Assembly: GCA_016704565.1 (NCBI GenBank) | Contig: JADIZV010000001.1 | Coordinates: 1,302,001 to 1,366,000, forward strand | Direction: 5' to 3' | Source: Candidatus Phosphoribacter baldrii | GTDB lineage: Bacteria > Actinomycetota > Actinomycetes > Actinomycetales > Dermatophilaceae | DNA length: 64,000 bases | Shown here: positions 25,772 through 35,097 of the stretch, piece after piece | Numbering within the stretch: the first letter of the stretch is position 1 | Layout: each line of letters starts with the position of its first letter | Translations under genes and position numbers: made by a program | The notes under the pieces: model-generated | What the model was told of the DNA's origin: nothing | Database searches by the model: none | What the model saw: the letters and a program-made list of their open reading frames with translations, nothing else

Positions 25772-27097
25772 CTAGCTCGCGCGCTCTTCGGTCCACTCGC
25801 CCGGGTCAGGGAGCTCCCGAGGTCGGCCGACCCAGCCGGGGAGAGCGGGTGGAGCGACGGATCGGTGAATGGCGCCCGTCGGCGTGCGGGTGACGACGAC
25901 GGTCTGACCCAGCGGGTCGGCATACGAGGCCGTCGCCCAGCCGACCGCCTCCTTGGCGTGGTTGCAGCGTTCGCAGAGTCCTTGGGCGTTGTCCGGTGTC
26001 GTCTCGCCTCCGCCGGCCCACCGCTTCGCGTGATCCGTATGCCGGATCGGCGCCCCACACCAGGGCGTGCGGCACCACTGGTCGCGGGCGACGACGAGGT
26101 CGCGGATCGCGCAGGGGAAGCGGCGGCGCTTGGGGTCAATGGCGGTGACGACGTCGGTCACCGGGTCGGTGAACAGGCGGCGCACCCACACGGCGGCGCC
26201 CCGGTTGGCCGGCTCGTTGAGCCACCGGTGCACGTCCGCGGCCGGGATGGGCCCGTAACCCTCCAGGTGCGCGGCGGTGTGGTCACTGCCGTGATCGGGT
26301 GCGCCGATGAGGCTGGTGTCAGTGATGACGACGCCGATCTCGAGCGGGACTGCGGCGGCGCTCGCCTGGCCGGTGACCCGTTGCACGAGGGTGTCGGCCT
26401 TGACCTGGTCGCTGCTGCGCTCGTCGCCGACCGCGCGGGCTGTGGCCGCGGCGTCGTGCAGGGCCTTGAAGACCGCAACGGCTTCCTTGGCCGGCAGCAA
26501 TGCGGTGAGGTAGGCCATCGTGTCGGGTGCGGGGCGCATGGTGACCCGGCGTTCGCTCGCGGCGTGGGATGCGCGATCGACATAGGCCCGCGGGTCAAGC
26601 TCATAGGCCAAGGCCCTTGCGGCCGCGTCGGCCTGTCGATCGGACATGGTGTCCAGGCGACCGGCCAGGCGCTGATCCAGCTCGCGGCGCCCGGCCTCGT
26701 CGAGGGTGATGGACGCCTTGACGACGAGGGTGGCGCGCCACTCGCTGATCCGACCTTCGGTGAGGGCGGCGAGGGTGTGCGGTAGCTCGGTGGTGAGCAC
26801 GCGGGCCAGGCCCAGGTGCCGGGCGCCGTGGACGGGCGACTCGCGTCGGGCCAGGGCGATCTGCGCGGCGATGCCGTCTCGACGTCGCTTCGCAGGCACT
26901 CCCGAGGCCGCGAGGTTCGCGGTGAGGGAGGTCTCCAGGTCGACGGTCACCCGCGCCTGAGCAGCGGCGGCCGCGCCCTTGAGCGCCTCGAGAAGCTCCA
27001 CTTGGCGGATCCGCTCAGCGTCATCGACATCGGCGTCGAGCATCGCCAACCGACCGATCCACTCGGCCAGCTCAGCGGTGCGCAACGCGGTCGTCAT
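25772..27097 (-). CDS. DUF222 / HNH endonuclease-domain protein
   Basis: The 441-residue protein belongs to the large actinobacterial 13E12/DUF222 family. The N-terminal two thirds is helical DUF222. The C-terminus is an HNH nuclease with zinc cysteines: CRTPWCGAPIRHTDHAKRWA, then TTPDNAQGLCERCNHAKEA (His, Asn, His in order). These genes are often multi-copy and near mobile DNA; their role is unclear. It has a consensus promoter (27118-27146) and RBS AAGGAAGGAG. Confidence 0.88.
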   Translation of the reverse strand: MTTALRTAELAEWIGRLAMLDADVDDAERIRQVELLEALKGAAAAAQARVTVDLETSLTANLAASGVPAKRRRDGIAAQIALARRESPVHGARHLGLARVLTTELPHTLAALTEGRISEWRATLVVKASITLDEAGRRELDQRLAGRLDTMSDRQADAAARALAYELDPRAYVDRASHAASERRVTMRPAPDTMAYLTALLPAKEAVAVFKALHDAAATARAVGDERSSDQVKADTLVQRVTGQASAAAVPLEIGVVITDTSLIGAPDHGSDHTAAHLEGYGPIPAADVHRWLNEPANRGAAVWVRRLFTDPVTDVVTAIDPKRRRFPCAIRDLVVARDQWCRTPWCGAPIRHTDHAKRWAGGGETTPDNAQGLCERCNHAKEAVGWATASYADPLGQTVVVTRTPTGAIHRSVAPPALPGWVGRPRELPDPGEWTEERAS

Positions 27098-27117
27098 GAT
27101 GCTCCTTCCTTTTCCAA

Positions 27118-27146
27118 AGTCTAATCGAACGTATGTCCCATGTCAA
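27118..27146 (-). promoter_or_regulatory. Strong promoter of the DUF222 gene
   Basis: On the minus strand, TTGACA (27146-27141) is followed after 17 bases by TAGACT (27123-27118), close to the sigma-70 consensus. The ribosome site AAGGAAGGAG and ATG follow. The rest of the 27098-27443 spacer is AT-richer than average and shows one GTATGCCG copy (27299) but no gene. Confidence 0.75.
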
Positions 27147-27443
27147 GCAATCATTGGACCAATGTGGCTGCACGCCAACAGATTTCTGATAGGCATGTAT
27201 CTCGTGTGTATCTTTGAACCCACCAATACCACGCGTCACAGAAGGCCTCCCACACGGGTGGCTGGGCCTACTTGTCCGGCCTCGTATACCGGGTGGCCGG
27301 CATACCGGCGCGCCTGGCTCCCCGCCCTCAGTTGCCCAGCGGCCCATTCGGCTGTCAGTGCGTTGATCGATTCCGGACAACTCCACCCCTGGGCCTGACC
27401 GTTCGAGCCGAGTGAAGTCGGAGTTGATCTCATCGGCGGGTAG

Positions 27444-27516
27444 TGCCCCCGGCGCGAATCGAACGCGCGACACCCGCTTTAGGAGAGCGGTGCTCTATCC
27501 CCTGAGCTACGAGGGC
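27444..27516 (-). tRNA. tRNA-Arg (anticodon CCU)
   Basis: The minus strand reads GCCCTCGTAGCTCAGGGGAT at the 5' end, an anticodon arm with loop CTCCTAA, the T-arm GTTCGATTC and the 3' end GGGGGCA; the acceptor stem pairs 7 bp. The anticodon CCT decodes AGG, a rare Arg codon in such a genome. CCA is not encoded. Confidence 0.95.
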
Positions 27517-27686
27517 GGGGACGCGGCATACGGTCCCGGCAAGGGGCGCAACCGCGGGAGCCATTGTGTCAGCCCGCCCGACGCCCGGGCCAATCCCCAC
27601 CCGCCGCTGGCGTCGCCGCCCCGCCGCCGCCCCGCCGGACGGAAACCGGGGCGACCGGGCGGCATACCGGCTGGGAGACTGGACCT

Positions 27687-28307
27687 ATGAGCACCCTCAA
27701 GGAGACCCTGCACGCCGACCTCACCGAGGCGATCCGCAGCCGTGACGCGGTCGTCGCGGCGACCCTGCGGATGGCGCTCACGGCGATCTCCACGGCCGAG
27801 ACCGCGGGCACCAGCCACCGCGAGCTCAGCGACGACGAGGTCCTCAAGGTGCTGGTCAAGGAGGGCAAGAAGCGGCGGGAGGCGGCGACGGCATACACCG
27901 CGGCCGGCCGGCCCGAGCTGGCGGCGCGCGAGGACGCGGAGTATGCCGTGCTCGAGGGCTACCTGCCCACGCAGCTCACCGACGAGCAGATCGCGGCGCT
28001 GGTCGCCCAGGCGGTGGCTCAGACGGGCGCGACCGGTATGCCGCAGCTTGGCCTGGTCATGAAGGCCGTCCAGCCGCTGGTCGCCGGGCGTGCGGAGGGC
28101 GGGCGGGTCGCAGCGGCTGTCCGCGCTGCCCTGACGAGCGGCCGGTTAGCCCGGAGGTCCGCCGGGCCAGCGGGCGGCACAGCAGGGGGAAGGGTCGGCG
28201 GTGCGGTCGGTGCCGGTGCTGGCCCTTGGGACACCAGCACTTTGACGACCGAGCCTCGGGTGGCCTGTGAACGCGGAGACGTCCCGACGACGGTGCCGAC
28301 CCGGTAG
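27687..28307 (+). CDS. GatB/YqeY domain protein with aberrant C-terminal extension
   Basis: Residues 1-150 are a normal YqeY-like protein (MSTLKETLHADLTEAIRSRD, LEGYLPTQLTDEQIAALVAQ, MPQLGLVMKAVQPLVAGRAE), related to the tail domain of the amidotransferase GatB. The family usually ends at about 150 residues. Here the frame runs on for over 50 low-complexity residues inside the convergent ponA2 gene. Stops exist in neighbouring frames near 28135-28170, so a single-base indel in the native tail is likely. Confidence 0.8.
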   Translation: MSTLKETLHADLTEAIRSRDAVVAATLRMALTAISTAETAGTSHRELSDDEVLKVLVKEGKKRREAATAYTAAGRPELAAREDAEYAVLEGYLPTQLTDEQIAALVAQAVAQTGATGMPQLGLVMKAVQPLVAGRAEGGRVAAAVRAALTSGRLARRSAGPAGGTAGGRVGGAVGAGAGPWDTSTLTTEPRVACERGDVPTTVPTR

Positions 28308-30568
28308 TTCGAGTAGACCTTGACGACCGACGGCACGAACCCGGCCTGCAGCAACAGCGCCTTGGCGTCATCGAGGGAACGTCGCGAAATGTCGGGGATG
28401 TCGACCTTCTCGCCGTCGGTGATTGCACTGCCGGGGTCGGCGAACGGAGTCTTCGGGGTCCCCTCCAGGGTCCGGTCCATGATCGCCTTCCAGATCGGCG
28501 CGGCGATCGTCGCACCGAAAACTGACCCATAGCGGCCGGCGGAGCAGCCCTTCGTCTCACCGGCTGGGCGAAGACAGATGTTGCGGACGACCCGCTCGTT
28601 GCGCAAGTCGTTGGGGGTGCCGACCCACACTGCGGTCGACAACTCGGGGGTGTAGCCGACGAACCAGGTCTCGTTGCTGCCGTCAGCGGTCCCCGTCTTG
28701 CCGGCTGCAGGGCGACCGCCGGCCAGACCGCTGCCTGATGCCGTCCCGCCTGAGCGCAGCGGGCCCTGGAGGAGTCGGGTAACGCCGCGCGCCACTTCGG
28801 CGTCGACCCGACGCTCACAGGCGCTGCCCAGGGCTGGGAGCGCCAAAGCCTTGCCGTCCTTGACGATGGACAGCACAGGGACGGGCGGGCAATAGACACC
28901 CTCGTTCGCCAAGGTCTGATAGGCGCTCGCGACAGTCATCGGCGACACCGACGTGCCACCGAGGATGATCGCGGCCGGGAAGGGCGGGATCTTCTTGCCG
29001 TTGGCCTGGTGCAGGCCCATCCGCCACTGGGTCTCGCGGATCTTGCACGCGTCACCGCCGAGCTGCAGTGCCAGCCCGACGAACGCCGTGTTGATCGACT
29101 CGGCCGTCGCCTCGGCCAGGGTGATCTCCTCGTCGGGGGAGTTGTAGTCGTTGCGGACGGTCCACGGCTTGGAGCCCACGCCGCACTCGCCGATGAACTC
29201 CTTGTTCGTGTATTCCGCGGGGTTGCTCGGGCCGGACGCCTTTGCGAAGACGCTGCTGCTCGTCGGCCAGCCCGCCTCCAACGCAGTCACGAGGGCGAAT
29301 GTCTTGGCCGTCGACCCGAACGAGAACCCCATGCTCGCGCCGTATTGGGTGTCAACCGCCCAGTTGACGGTGTCGTCGCCCGGGTTGACCTTCTTGACGT
29401 TGTAATTGGTGTTCTGGGCAATGGCCCGGACGGCCCCGGTCTTGGCGTCCAACACCGCTGCGGCCGCGCCGATCTCCGCGTCGTTGCCGACGGGAACGCG
29501 CTTGGTCACCTCTTCACGGGCGATCCCCATGACCTTGGGGTCCATCGTCGTCTGGATCGTCAGGCCGCCCCGATAAATGGCCTGGACCCGCTGGGCCTCG
29601 CCGCGGCCGAGGACCGGGTCGAGCGACGGATCTTGCTTGAGCCAGGCCAGCACGTAGTCGCAGAAGTAGGGGTAGTCCGAGGACTGGCAGGAGTTCTTGG
29701 CCGGGGTCACCTTGAGCATGGCGGCAAGCGGGACGGCGCGCGCTGCCGACCACTCGGCGTCCTTGATGATCCCGAGCTCCTTCATTCGGTCGAGGACGAC
29801 GTTGCGTCGGGCCAGGGCCTTGTCGGGGAAGTTGACCGGGTCGGTCGTCCCGGGGTTCTGGGTGAGCCCGGCCAGCAGCGCGGCCTCGACGAGGCTGAGG
29901 GTCTTGGCGCCATGTCCGAAGTAGTGTTGGGACGCAGCCTCGACCCCGTAGGCCCGGTCGCCGTAATAGACGAGGTTGAGGTAGCCCTCAAGGATCTGGT
30001 CCTTGGTGAGGGTCTTCTCCAACTGGATGGAGTATTTCAACTCCTGGATCTTGCGGGCGTAGTTCTGCGCGGTGGCCGCCTTGGCCCCGGCCTTGTCCCC
30101 GGCTCGCAGGGCGTTCTCCTGCAGCGTGATCTTGACGTACTGCTGGGTGAGCGTCGATCCACCACCGGTCACTTCGCCGGACGCCCGGTTGGAGATGAAC
30201 GCCCGCAGGATGCCCTGCAGGTCGGCCCCGCCGTGCTCGTAGAAGCGGTGATCCTCGATCGCGACCTGGGCGGTGCGCATGATCGGGGAGATCTCGGCGA
30301 TCGGGACGATGACCCGGTTCTCGTCGTAGGGCGTGGCGATCTTGGTGCCGTCCGCCGCGAGGATGACCGACTGCTCAGATAGCGGCGAGGTCGTGAAGCT
30401 GTCGGGAAGCGCGTCGAACAGGTCGACCACGGTGCGGACCGAGCCGCCGACCGCCCCGACCGCCGGCATGAGCAACCCGGCCGACAGGAAGCCGGTGATC
30501 ACGGCGGCCGCGAGGAACGCCCCGAGGAGGCTGATCACGCCTCCCACGTTCGTCGTACGTCCAGACAT
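28019..30568 (-). CDS. ponA2: Class A penicillin-binding protein PonA2 with PASTA domain
   Basis: This bifunctional peptidoglycan synthase has an N-terminal membrane anchor (residues 8-33). The glycosyltransferase block is EDHRFYEHGGADLQGILRAF with GGGSTLTQQYVK. The transpeptidase has the STAK tetrad (SxxK) in GFSFGSTAKTF, SIN in AESINTAF and KTG in AAGKTGTADG. One C-terminal PASTA domain is VDIPDISRRSLDDAKALLLQ onward. The tail after VLVSQGP is proline-rich and reads into yqeY; a frame change near 28170-28190 would give a TAA stop around 28146. The start is ATG 30568. Confidence 0.92.
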   Translation of the reverse strand: MSGRTTNVGGVISLLGAFLAAAVITGFLSAGLLMPAVGAVGGSVRTVVDLFDALPDSFTTSPLSEQSVILAADGTKIATPYDENRVIVPIAEISPIMRTAQVAIEDHRFYEHGGADLQGILRAFISNRASGEVTGGGSTLTQQYVKITLQENALRAGDKAGAKAATAQNYARKIQELKYSIQLEKTLTKDQILEGYLNLVYYGDRAYGVEAASQHYFGHGAKTLSLVEAALLAGLTQNPGTTDPVNFPDKALARRNVVLDRMKELGIIKDAEWSAARAVPLAAMLKVTPAKNSCQSSDYPYFCDYVLAWLKQDPSLDPVLGRGEAQRVQAIYRGGLTIQTTMDPKVMGIAREEVTKRVPVGNDAEIGAAAAVLDAKTGAVRAIAQNTNYNVKKVNPGDDTVNWAVDTQYGASMGFSFGSTAKTFALVTALEAGWPTSSSVFAKASGPSNPAEYTNKEFIGECGVGSKPWTVRNDYNSPDEEITLAEATAESINTAFVGLALQLGGDACKIRETQWRMGLHQANGKKIPPFPAAIILGGTSVSPMTVASAYQTLANEGVYCPPVPVLSIVKDGKALALPALGSACERRVDAEVARGVTRLLQGPLRSGGTASGSGLAGGRPAAGKTGTADGSNETWFVGYTPELSTAVWVGTPNDLRNERVVRNICLRPAGETKGCSAGRYGSVFGATIAAPIWKAIMDRTLEGTPKTPFADPGSAITDGEKVDIPDISRRSLDDAKALLLQAGFVPSVVKVYSNYRVGTVVGTSPRSQATRGSVVKVLVSQGPAPAPTAPPTLPPAVPPAGPADLRANRPLVRAARTAAATRPPSARPATSGWTAFMTRPSCGIPVAPV

Positions 30569-30752
30569 GTCCGCAAGGGTAACCCCCTCGCCTGTATCAC
30601 CGGGGCGCGTGACGTGCTCTTTCGGGTATGCCGCGCGCTTGGCGAGCAGCGACCCTCGCCGGGCAGCGCGGCAGACAACAGAGCGGGGCACCGCCACCAC
30701 CCGGGTGACGGGACCGGACGATGAACAGTCAGTGCCACAACGGACTAGTTAC

Positions 30753-30779
30753 TTAACTTGAGTTAACCACCCAATTGGG
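30753..30779. promoter_or_regulatory. Palindromes upstream of whiB
   Basis: TTAACT-TG-AGTTAA (30753-30766) and CCCAATTGGG (30770-30779) sit side by side in the only AT-rich part of the 30569-30873 spacer, about 100 bases before whiB. They could be operators or promoter elements; no binding protein can be named. Confidence 0.45.
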
Positions 30780-30873
30780 TCATGGCGGCAGGTCGACACG
30801 GACGCATAGTTTCGCCGTGAAGGGACGAATCGGGGTGGTTTGTCCTCGTGGGGCTGCGGGAAGGGCAGGAAGC

Positions 30874-31191
30874 ATGACGACTCCCATCGTCCGGGGCGCG
30901 ATGCGCCAGGACTGGGCGGGCCTTGGTGCGTGCGTGTCAGGGGACCCCGACGATCTGTTTGTCAAGGGTGCGGCGCAACAGCAGGCCAAAGCGGTCTGCC
31001 AACGCTGCCCCGTCATCGCCGAGTGCCTCGCCGAGTCGCTCGACCACCGGACCGAGTTCGGCGTGTGGGGTGGCATGACCGAGCGTGAGCGCCGGGCATT
31101 GCTGCGCCGCAACCCGCAGGTGACCTCGTGGTGGGCGCTGTTCTCCCAAGCGGGCGCGGGGCGCGCCGACGTCGCCGTCGTGGCCAGCTGA
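30874..31191 (+). CDS. whiB4: WhiB-family [4Fe-4S] regulator (WhiB4-like)
   Basis: This 105-residue protein holds the four cluster ligands Cys20, Cys42, Cys45 and Cys51 and the GVWGG turn (63-67), followed by basic RERRALLRR for DNA contact. It is a redox-sensing regulator that acts with the sigma factor. Its position next to ponA2 and the ArsA-like pair is that of whiB4 in M. tuberculosis, where it responds to oxidative stress and cell-wall antibiotics. The ATG at 30874 follows AAGGGCAGGA. Confidence 0.88.
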   Translation: MTTPIVRGAMRQDWAGLGACVSGDPDDLFVKGAAQQQAKAVCQRCPVIAECLAESLDHRTEFGVWGGMTERERRALLRRNPQVTSWWALFSQAGAGRADVAVVAS

Positions 31192-31201
31192 CCCGGTCCG
31201 G

Positions 31202-32353
31202 CTAACCGGCGCCGGCCAGGCGCCGACCTACTTCGCGCAGCCCGTCGACGTCGTGGACGTCCTGAGCGAGCGAGGCCACCTCCACGACGGGGATCGACGG
31301 ATGCCCGGCCGTGAACCGGCGGACCACGTTGCGATGCCGGGCTGCCAGATCGGCCACCGTGGCATGCAGGGTCAGCGCCGCCGCCGCGGCGGGCCGCCCG
31401 GACTCCACCAGTTGCTCGGCCGCCGCCCGGGCCCTGGCCGCGGTCAGCCCCGCCGCCGCCTGCGGCTGCATCCGGTTGACGACGACGCCGGCGAGCGGCA
31501 TACCCTCCTGCTCCAACCGGGCCACGAAATAGCTGGCCTCGCGCAGGGCGTCCCGCTCGGGGGCCGCGACGACGACGAACGCCGTCCCGCCCTCCTTGAG
31601 CAGCGCATAGGTGAGGTCCGCGCGCTCGCGGAACCCGCCGAACATCGTGTCGAGCGCGTTGACGAACGTCTGGACATCGCGCAGCATCTCGCCGCCCAGC
31701 ACCGTCGTCAGCGTCTTGGACACCAGCCCGATGCCGACGTTGACGATCCTCAGCCCGGCCCGGCCACCGAGCTTGGCCGGCGCGGAGATGAGCCGGATGA
31801 ACCGCCCGTCGAGGAAGGACCCGAGCCGCTTGGGCGCGTCGAGGAAGTCCAGCGCCGACCGCGAGGGGGGCGTGTCGACGACGATGAGGTCCCAGGTGCC
31901 CTCGCGGTCGGCCCGCGCGCGTAGCTGCCCGAGCTTCTCCATCGCCATGTATTCCTGGGTCCCCGCGAACGAGGACGACACGGCTTGGTAGAAGGGGTTG
32001 GCGAGGATCTGCTCAGCGGCCTCGCGGGTCGAGTGGGCGAGCACGACCTCGTCGAAGGTCCGCTTCATGTCGAGCATCATCGCGTCGAGGCTGCCGCCGG
32101 GCACGGCCTCGGGCGCCAGGCCGGTGACCAGGCGCGGCACGTTGTCCAGCTCGGTGAGCCCGAGCGACTGGGCCAGGCGCCGCGCCGGGTCGATGGTCAG
32201 CACGACGACCCGGCGCCCTTGCTCGGCGGCCCGCAGCGCGAGCGCGGCGGCGGTCGTCGTCTTGCCGACGCCGCCGGACCCGCAGCACACGACGATCCGG
32301 GTATGCCGGTCGGCCAGCATCGCGTCGATGTCCAGGGTGGGGGTGCGCGCCAT
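31202..32353 (-). CDS. ArsA/GET3-like anion-transporting ATPase (Rv3680 type)
   Basis: The 383-residue deviant Walker ATPase has P-loop GSGGVGKTT (25-33), a switch I block [15 protein letters not shown] and switch [17 protein letters not shown]. It is paired with a second ATPase whose stop lies one base upstream, so the two are probably one transcript and may form a heterodimer. The M. tuberculosis pair Rv3679-Rv3680 was reported to protect against glycerol-derived metabolites; the same role here is inference. Confidence 0.9.
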   Translation of the reverse strand: MARTPTLDIDAMLADRHTRIVVCCGSGGVGKTTTAAALALRAAEQGRRVVVLTIDPARRLAQSLGLTELDNVPRLVTGLAPEAVPGGSLDAMMLDMKRTFDEVVLAHSTREAAEQILANPFYQAVSSSFAGTQEYMAMEKLGQLRARADREGTWDLIVVDTPPSRSALDFLDAPKRLGSFLDGRFIRLISAPAKLGGRAGLRIVNVGIGLVSKTLTTVLGGEMLRDVQTFVNALDTMFGGFRERADLTYALLKEGGTAFVVVAAPERDALREASYFVARLEQEGMPLAGVVVNRMQPQAAAGLTAARARAAAEQLVESGRPAAAAALTLHATVADLAARHRNVVRRFTAGHPSIPVVEVASLAQDVHDVDGLREVGRRLAGAG

Positions 32354-32354
32354 C

Positions 32355-33404
32355 TCAGGGCACCATCCCTTGGTCGCCAAGCAGGTCGGCGATCTCGGTG
32401 ATGGCGTCCAGGTCGATGCCGTCGATGAGGAACGGCACGGTCACCAGCGGTTGGCCAAGGTCCTGCAGGACCGCGAGCTGCTCGACCTCAAGGTCGACCC
32501 GCTCGGCGTGTTCGCGGACCTGGTCGAGCAGGGCGTCGACCGTGGCGTCGGGCAGGTCCAGCCCGACTGACGCGAGGTCGGCGGCCAGGTCGGTGGCCAG
32601 GTCGACGTCCACATCAACGGCGTCCCCGTCGACGGCGTCCAGCGCCGGGTCGACGTCCTCACGCGCGCGGGCCTGGTTGATGATGACGGCACCGACCGGC
32701 ATACCGAGGGCTCGCAACTCGGCGACCGCGTCGACGGTCTCCTGCACGGGCATCTCCTCGAGCAGGGTGACGACGTGCACCCGGGTGGCGCCCGAGTGCA
32801 GCACCTCGGTGATCGACCCGGCCTGGCTGTGGATAGGCCCCATCCGGGCCAGGTCGGCGACCTCCTCGCCGACGGACAGGAACCGCGGGATTCGGCCCGT
32901 GGGCGGGGCGTCGAGGACGATCGCGTCGTAGGCGAGCTCTTCGGGCAGGCTGCCACGGTGGTGCTTGGCGTCCAGACGGCGGCGACTGGCCTCGTAGATG
33001 CGCCCGATGAGCAGCAGGTCGCGCACGCCCGGCGCGATCGTCGTCGCGAAGTCGATGGCCCCGAAGCGCTCCAGCACCCCGCCCGCGCGCCCGAGCTTGT
33101 AGAACAGCTGGAGGTATTCCAGCAGTGCGGTCTTGGCATCGACGGCCAGCCCGACCACCTCGCCGCCGTGGGCGCCGCCGGCCACCCGGGTCTCGGTCGT
33201 CGGCAGCGGCGGGACGTCGAACGTCTGGCTGATCCCCTGACGGCCTTCGACCTCGGCGAGCAGGACCCGCTTGCCGCGGCTCGCGAGCGCGACGGCCAGC
33301 GCCGCGGCGACCGTCGTCTTGCCCGTGCCGCCCTTGCCGGTGACCACGTGCAGCCGCACGCCGGGGAAGCCGTCCGCGCGCACGGGTTCGGGGGCGGACG
33401 GCAT
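32355..33404 (-). CDS. ArsA/GET3-like ATPase (Rv3679 type)
   Basis: The 349-residue partner of the downstream ATPase has P-loop GKGGTGKTT (23-31) with the signature lysine, and switch [17 protein letters not shown]. An acidic insert around residues 255-285 ([18 protein letters not shown]) is unusual. The ATG start at 33404 lies inside a GTATGCCG word, with a second inverted copy 15 bases upstream. Confidence 0.9.
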   Translation of the reverse strand: MPSAPEPVRADGFPGVRLHVVTGKGGTGKTTVAAALAVALASRGKRVLLAEVEGRQGISQTFDVPPLPTTETRVAGGAHGGEVVGLAVDAKTALLEYLQLFYKLGRAGGVLERFGAIDFATTIAPGVRDLLLIGRIYEASRRRLDAKHHRGSLPEELAYDAIVLDAPPTGRIPRFLSVGEEVADLARMGPIHSQAGSITEVLHSGATRVHVVTLLEEMPVQETVDAVAELRALGMPVGAVIINQARAREDVDPALDAVDGDAVDVDVDLATDLAADLASVGLDLPDATVDALLDQVREHAERVDLEVEQLAVLQDLGQPLVTVPFLIDGIDLDAITEIADLLGDQGMVP

Positions 33405-33511
33405 ACCCCCAATGTATGCCGTCGCGCGGCCCCCTTCGCATCGCCGTCGTCGTGCGCGCGGCGTGGCCGTCCGTCAGCCGCCGACCGGGGGAGGAGTGGG
33501 GGTCGCGCCGT

Positions 33512-33517
33512 TAGAGT
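33512..33517 (+). promoter_or_regulatory. Probable -10 box TAGAGT, leaderless DUF4177 gene
   Basis: TAGAGT ends seven bases before the ATG at 33525 and no ribosome site intervenes, which fits a leaderless transcript for the operon that continues through ridA, NUDIX and MBL genes. Confidence 0.5.
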
Positions 33518-33524
33518 GGCGGGC

Positions 33525-33692
33525 ATGACTTCGTGGGAGTACGCGACGGTGCCGCTCATCGTGCACGCAACCAAGGCCATCCTCGACAACTGGGGCCGGG
33601 ACGGGTGGGAGCTCGTCCAGGTGGTGCCCGGGCCGGATGGCAACGGGCTGGTGGCCTACCTCAAGCGGCCGGTCCCCGGGACCCAGTCGTGA
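33525..33692 (+). CDS. DUF4177 small protein
   Basis: The 55-residue protein MTSWEYATVPLIVHATKAIL then DNWGRDGWELVQVVPGPDGN belongs to DUF4177. Members are short alpha/beta proteins of unknown role; one sits at the same place in M. tuberculosis beside Rv3678c. The stop overlaps the ridA start (GTGA), so the two are translationally coupled. Confidence 0.85.
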   Translation: MTSWEYATVPLIVHATKAILDNWGRDGWELVQVVPGPDGNGLVAYLKRPVPGTQS

Positions 33693-34163
33693 GCGCCGTC
33701 GAGGAGCGCCTGGCCGCCCTCGGGCATGCCGTGCCGGAGGTCGTGCCGCCGGTCGCGGCATACGTCCCCGCGGTCCGGCAGGGCGACTGGGTCTTCGTGT
33801 CCGGGGCAGTTGCCGATGCGCGACGGCGCGATGCCCGCCACCGGCAAGGTCGGTGAGGGCCCTGGCTTGGTGAGTCCCGAGCAGGCCAAACAACTCGCGG
33901 CCTTTTGTGCTCTCAACGGCATCGCCGCGGTGAAGTCGGTGATCGGTGACCTCGACAAGGTCGTGCGCGTGGTCAAGGTCGTGGGCTTCGTGGCCGTCGA
34001 CCCGTCGTTCTTCGCGGTGCCCGGCGTCGTCAACGGCGCGAGCGAGCTGTTCGGCGCCGCGTTCGGTGATGCCGGCAAGCACGCCCGGTCGGCGGTGGGT
34101 GTGGCGGCGCTGCCGCTGGATGCCCCCGTCGAGGTTGAGCTCATCGTCGCGGTCCGCGACTGA
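33689..34163 (+). pseudogene. RidA-family protein (Rv3678c type), single-base frameshift
   Basis: From GTG 33689 the frame gives VSAVEERLAALGHAVPEVVP to GDWVFVSG, then breaks. An extra G in CCGGGGCAG (33803-33806) shifts it; removing one G restores QLPMRDGAMPATGKVGEGPG and the rest of a normal 157-residue RidA-like protein ending PVEVELIVAVRD. This family is related to enamine/imine deaminases. It is either a real lesion or a homopolymer error. It is coupled to DUF4177 upstream; the NUDIX gene follows after 16 bases. Confidence 0.85.
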
Positions 34164-34179
34164 CCCCTCGGAGGGTGGC

Positions 34180-35097
34180 ATGATCCGGGACTTCTCGACG
34201 GGAAACACGCCGGCGCTGCGGGCGACGGCGGAGGCCTGGCTCAGAGGCGAGCACGGCGACCCCGCCCCGCTGCGCCCGGCCGCGACGGTGATGATCGTCC
34301 GGGACTCGTCCGCCGCCGGTCCGGCCGGAGGCGACTCTGTCGGGGACGACTCGGTGGGAAACGACTCGGTGGGCGGCAGCGCGGTCGAGGTCTTCCTGCT
34401 GCGTCGGGTCGCGTCGATGGCGTTCGCGCCGAGCACGATCGTGTTCCCGGGAGGCGGAGTCGACTCGCGCGACGGGGTCGAGCTGCCGTGGGCCGGTCCG
34501 GGAGTCCTGGAGTGGTCGGTGCGGCTGGGTGCCGACGAGGACTCCACGCGGATGCTCGTCGTCGCGGCGGTGCGCGAGGTCTTCGAGGAGTGCGGGGTGC
34601 TGTTCGCCAGCGCCACCGAGGACGGTCCGCTCGTCGACGTCTCCAGCCCCGAATGGCAGCAGGTCCGGGCCGGGCTGGTGGCCCGGGAGTTGTCGCTGAG
34701 CGACGTCCTGCTGCAGCACGGGCTGTGCCTGCGCACCGACCTCTTGCGGGCCCATGCGCATTGGGTGACCCCAGTCTTCGAGCCGCGACGGTTCGACACC
34801 CGGTTCTTCGTCGCGCTCATGCCCGAGGGCCGGGCCATCGACGGCGACACCAGTGAGGCCGATCAGTCGGGCTGGTTCGACCCGGCTGCCGTCCTCGCGG
34901 ACTACGCCGACGGGCGCGCGATCGTGCTGCCCCCCACGCTGGTCTGCCTGGAGGACCTGGCGCGGGTCGGGTCGGCCGCCGAGTTCTTCGCCCAGGAGCC
35001 GGTGATCCGCCGGATCATGCCCGAGCTCGTCGTCGACGACTCCGGCAACGCGGTCATGCGGGTCGACTTCGCCGGCACCAGGGCCCCGCGCGGGTGA
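34180..35097 (+). CDS. NUDIX hydrolase with acidic repeat insert
   Basis: The 305-residue protein carries a split NUDIX box: FPGGGVDSRD followed, after an insert, by AAVREVFEECGVLF (the REVFEE core). Residues 45-65 contain tandem DSVGDDSVGNDSVGG. Long NUDIX proteins of this kind occur next to the MBL-fold gene in actinobacteria and act on nucleoside-diphosphate or CoA-like compounds; the substrate is not known. The ATG at 34180 follows GGAGGG. It overlaps the next gene by GTGA. Confidence 0.85.
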   Translation: MIRDFSTGNTPALRATAEAWLRGEHGDPAPLRPAATVMIVRDSSAAGPAGGDSVGDDSVGNDSVGGSAVEVFLLRRVASMAFAPSTIVFPGGGVDSRDGVELPWAGPGVLEWSVRLGADEDSTRMLVVAAVREVFEECGVLFASATEDGPLVDVSSPEWQQVRAGLVARELSLSDVLLQHGLCLRTDLLRAHAHWVTPVFEPRRFDTRFFVALMPEGRAIDGDTSEADQSGWFDPAAVLADYADGRAIVLPPTLVCLEDLARVGSAAEFFAQEPVIRRIMPELVVDDSGNAVMRVDFAGTRAPRG

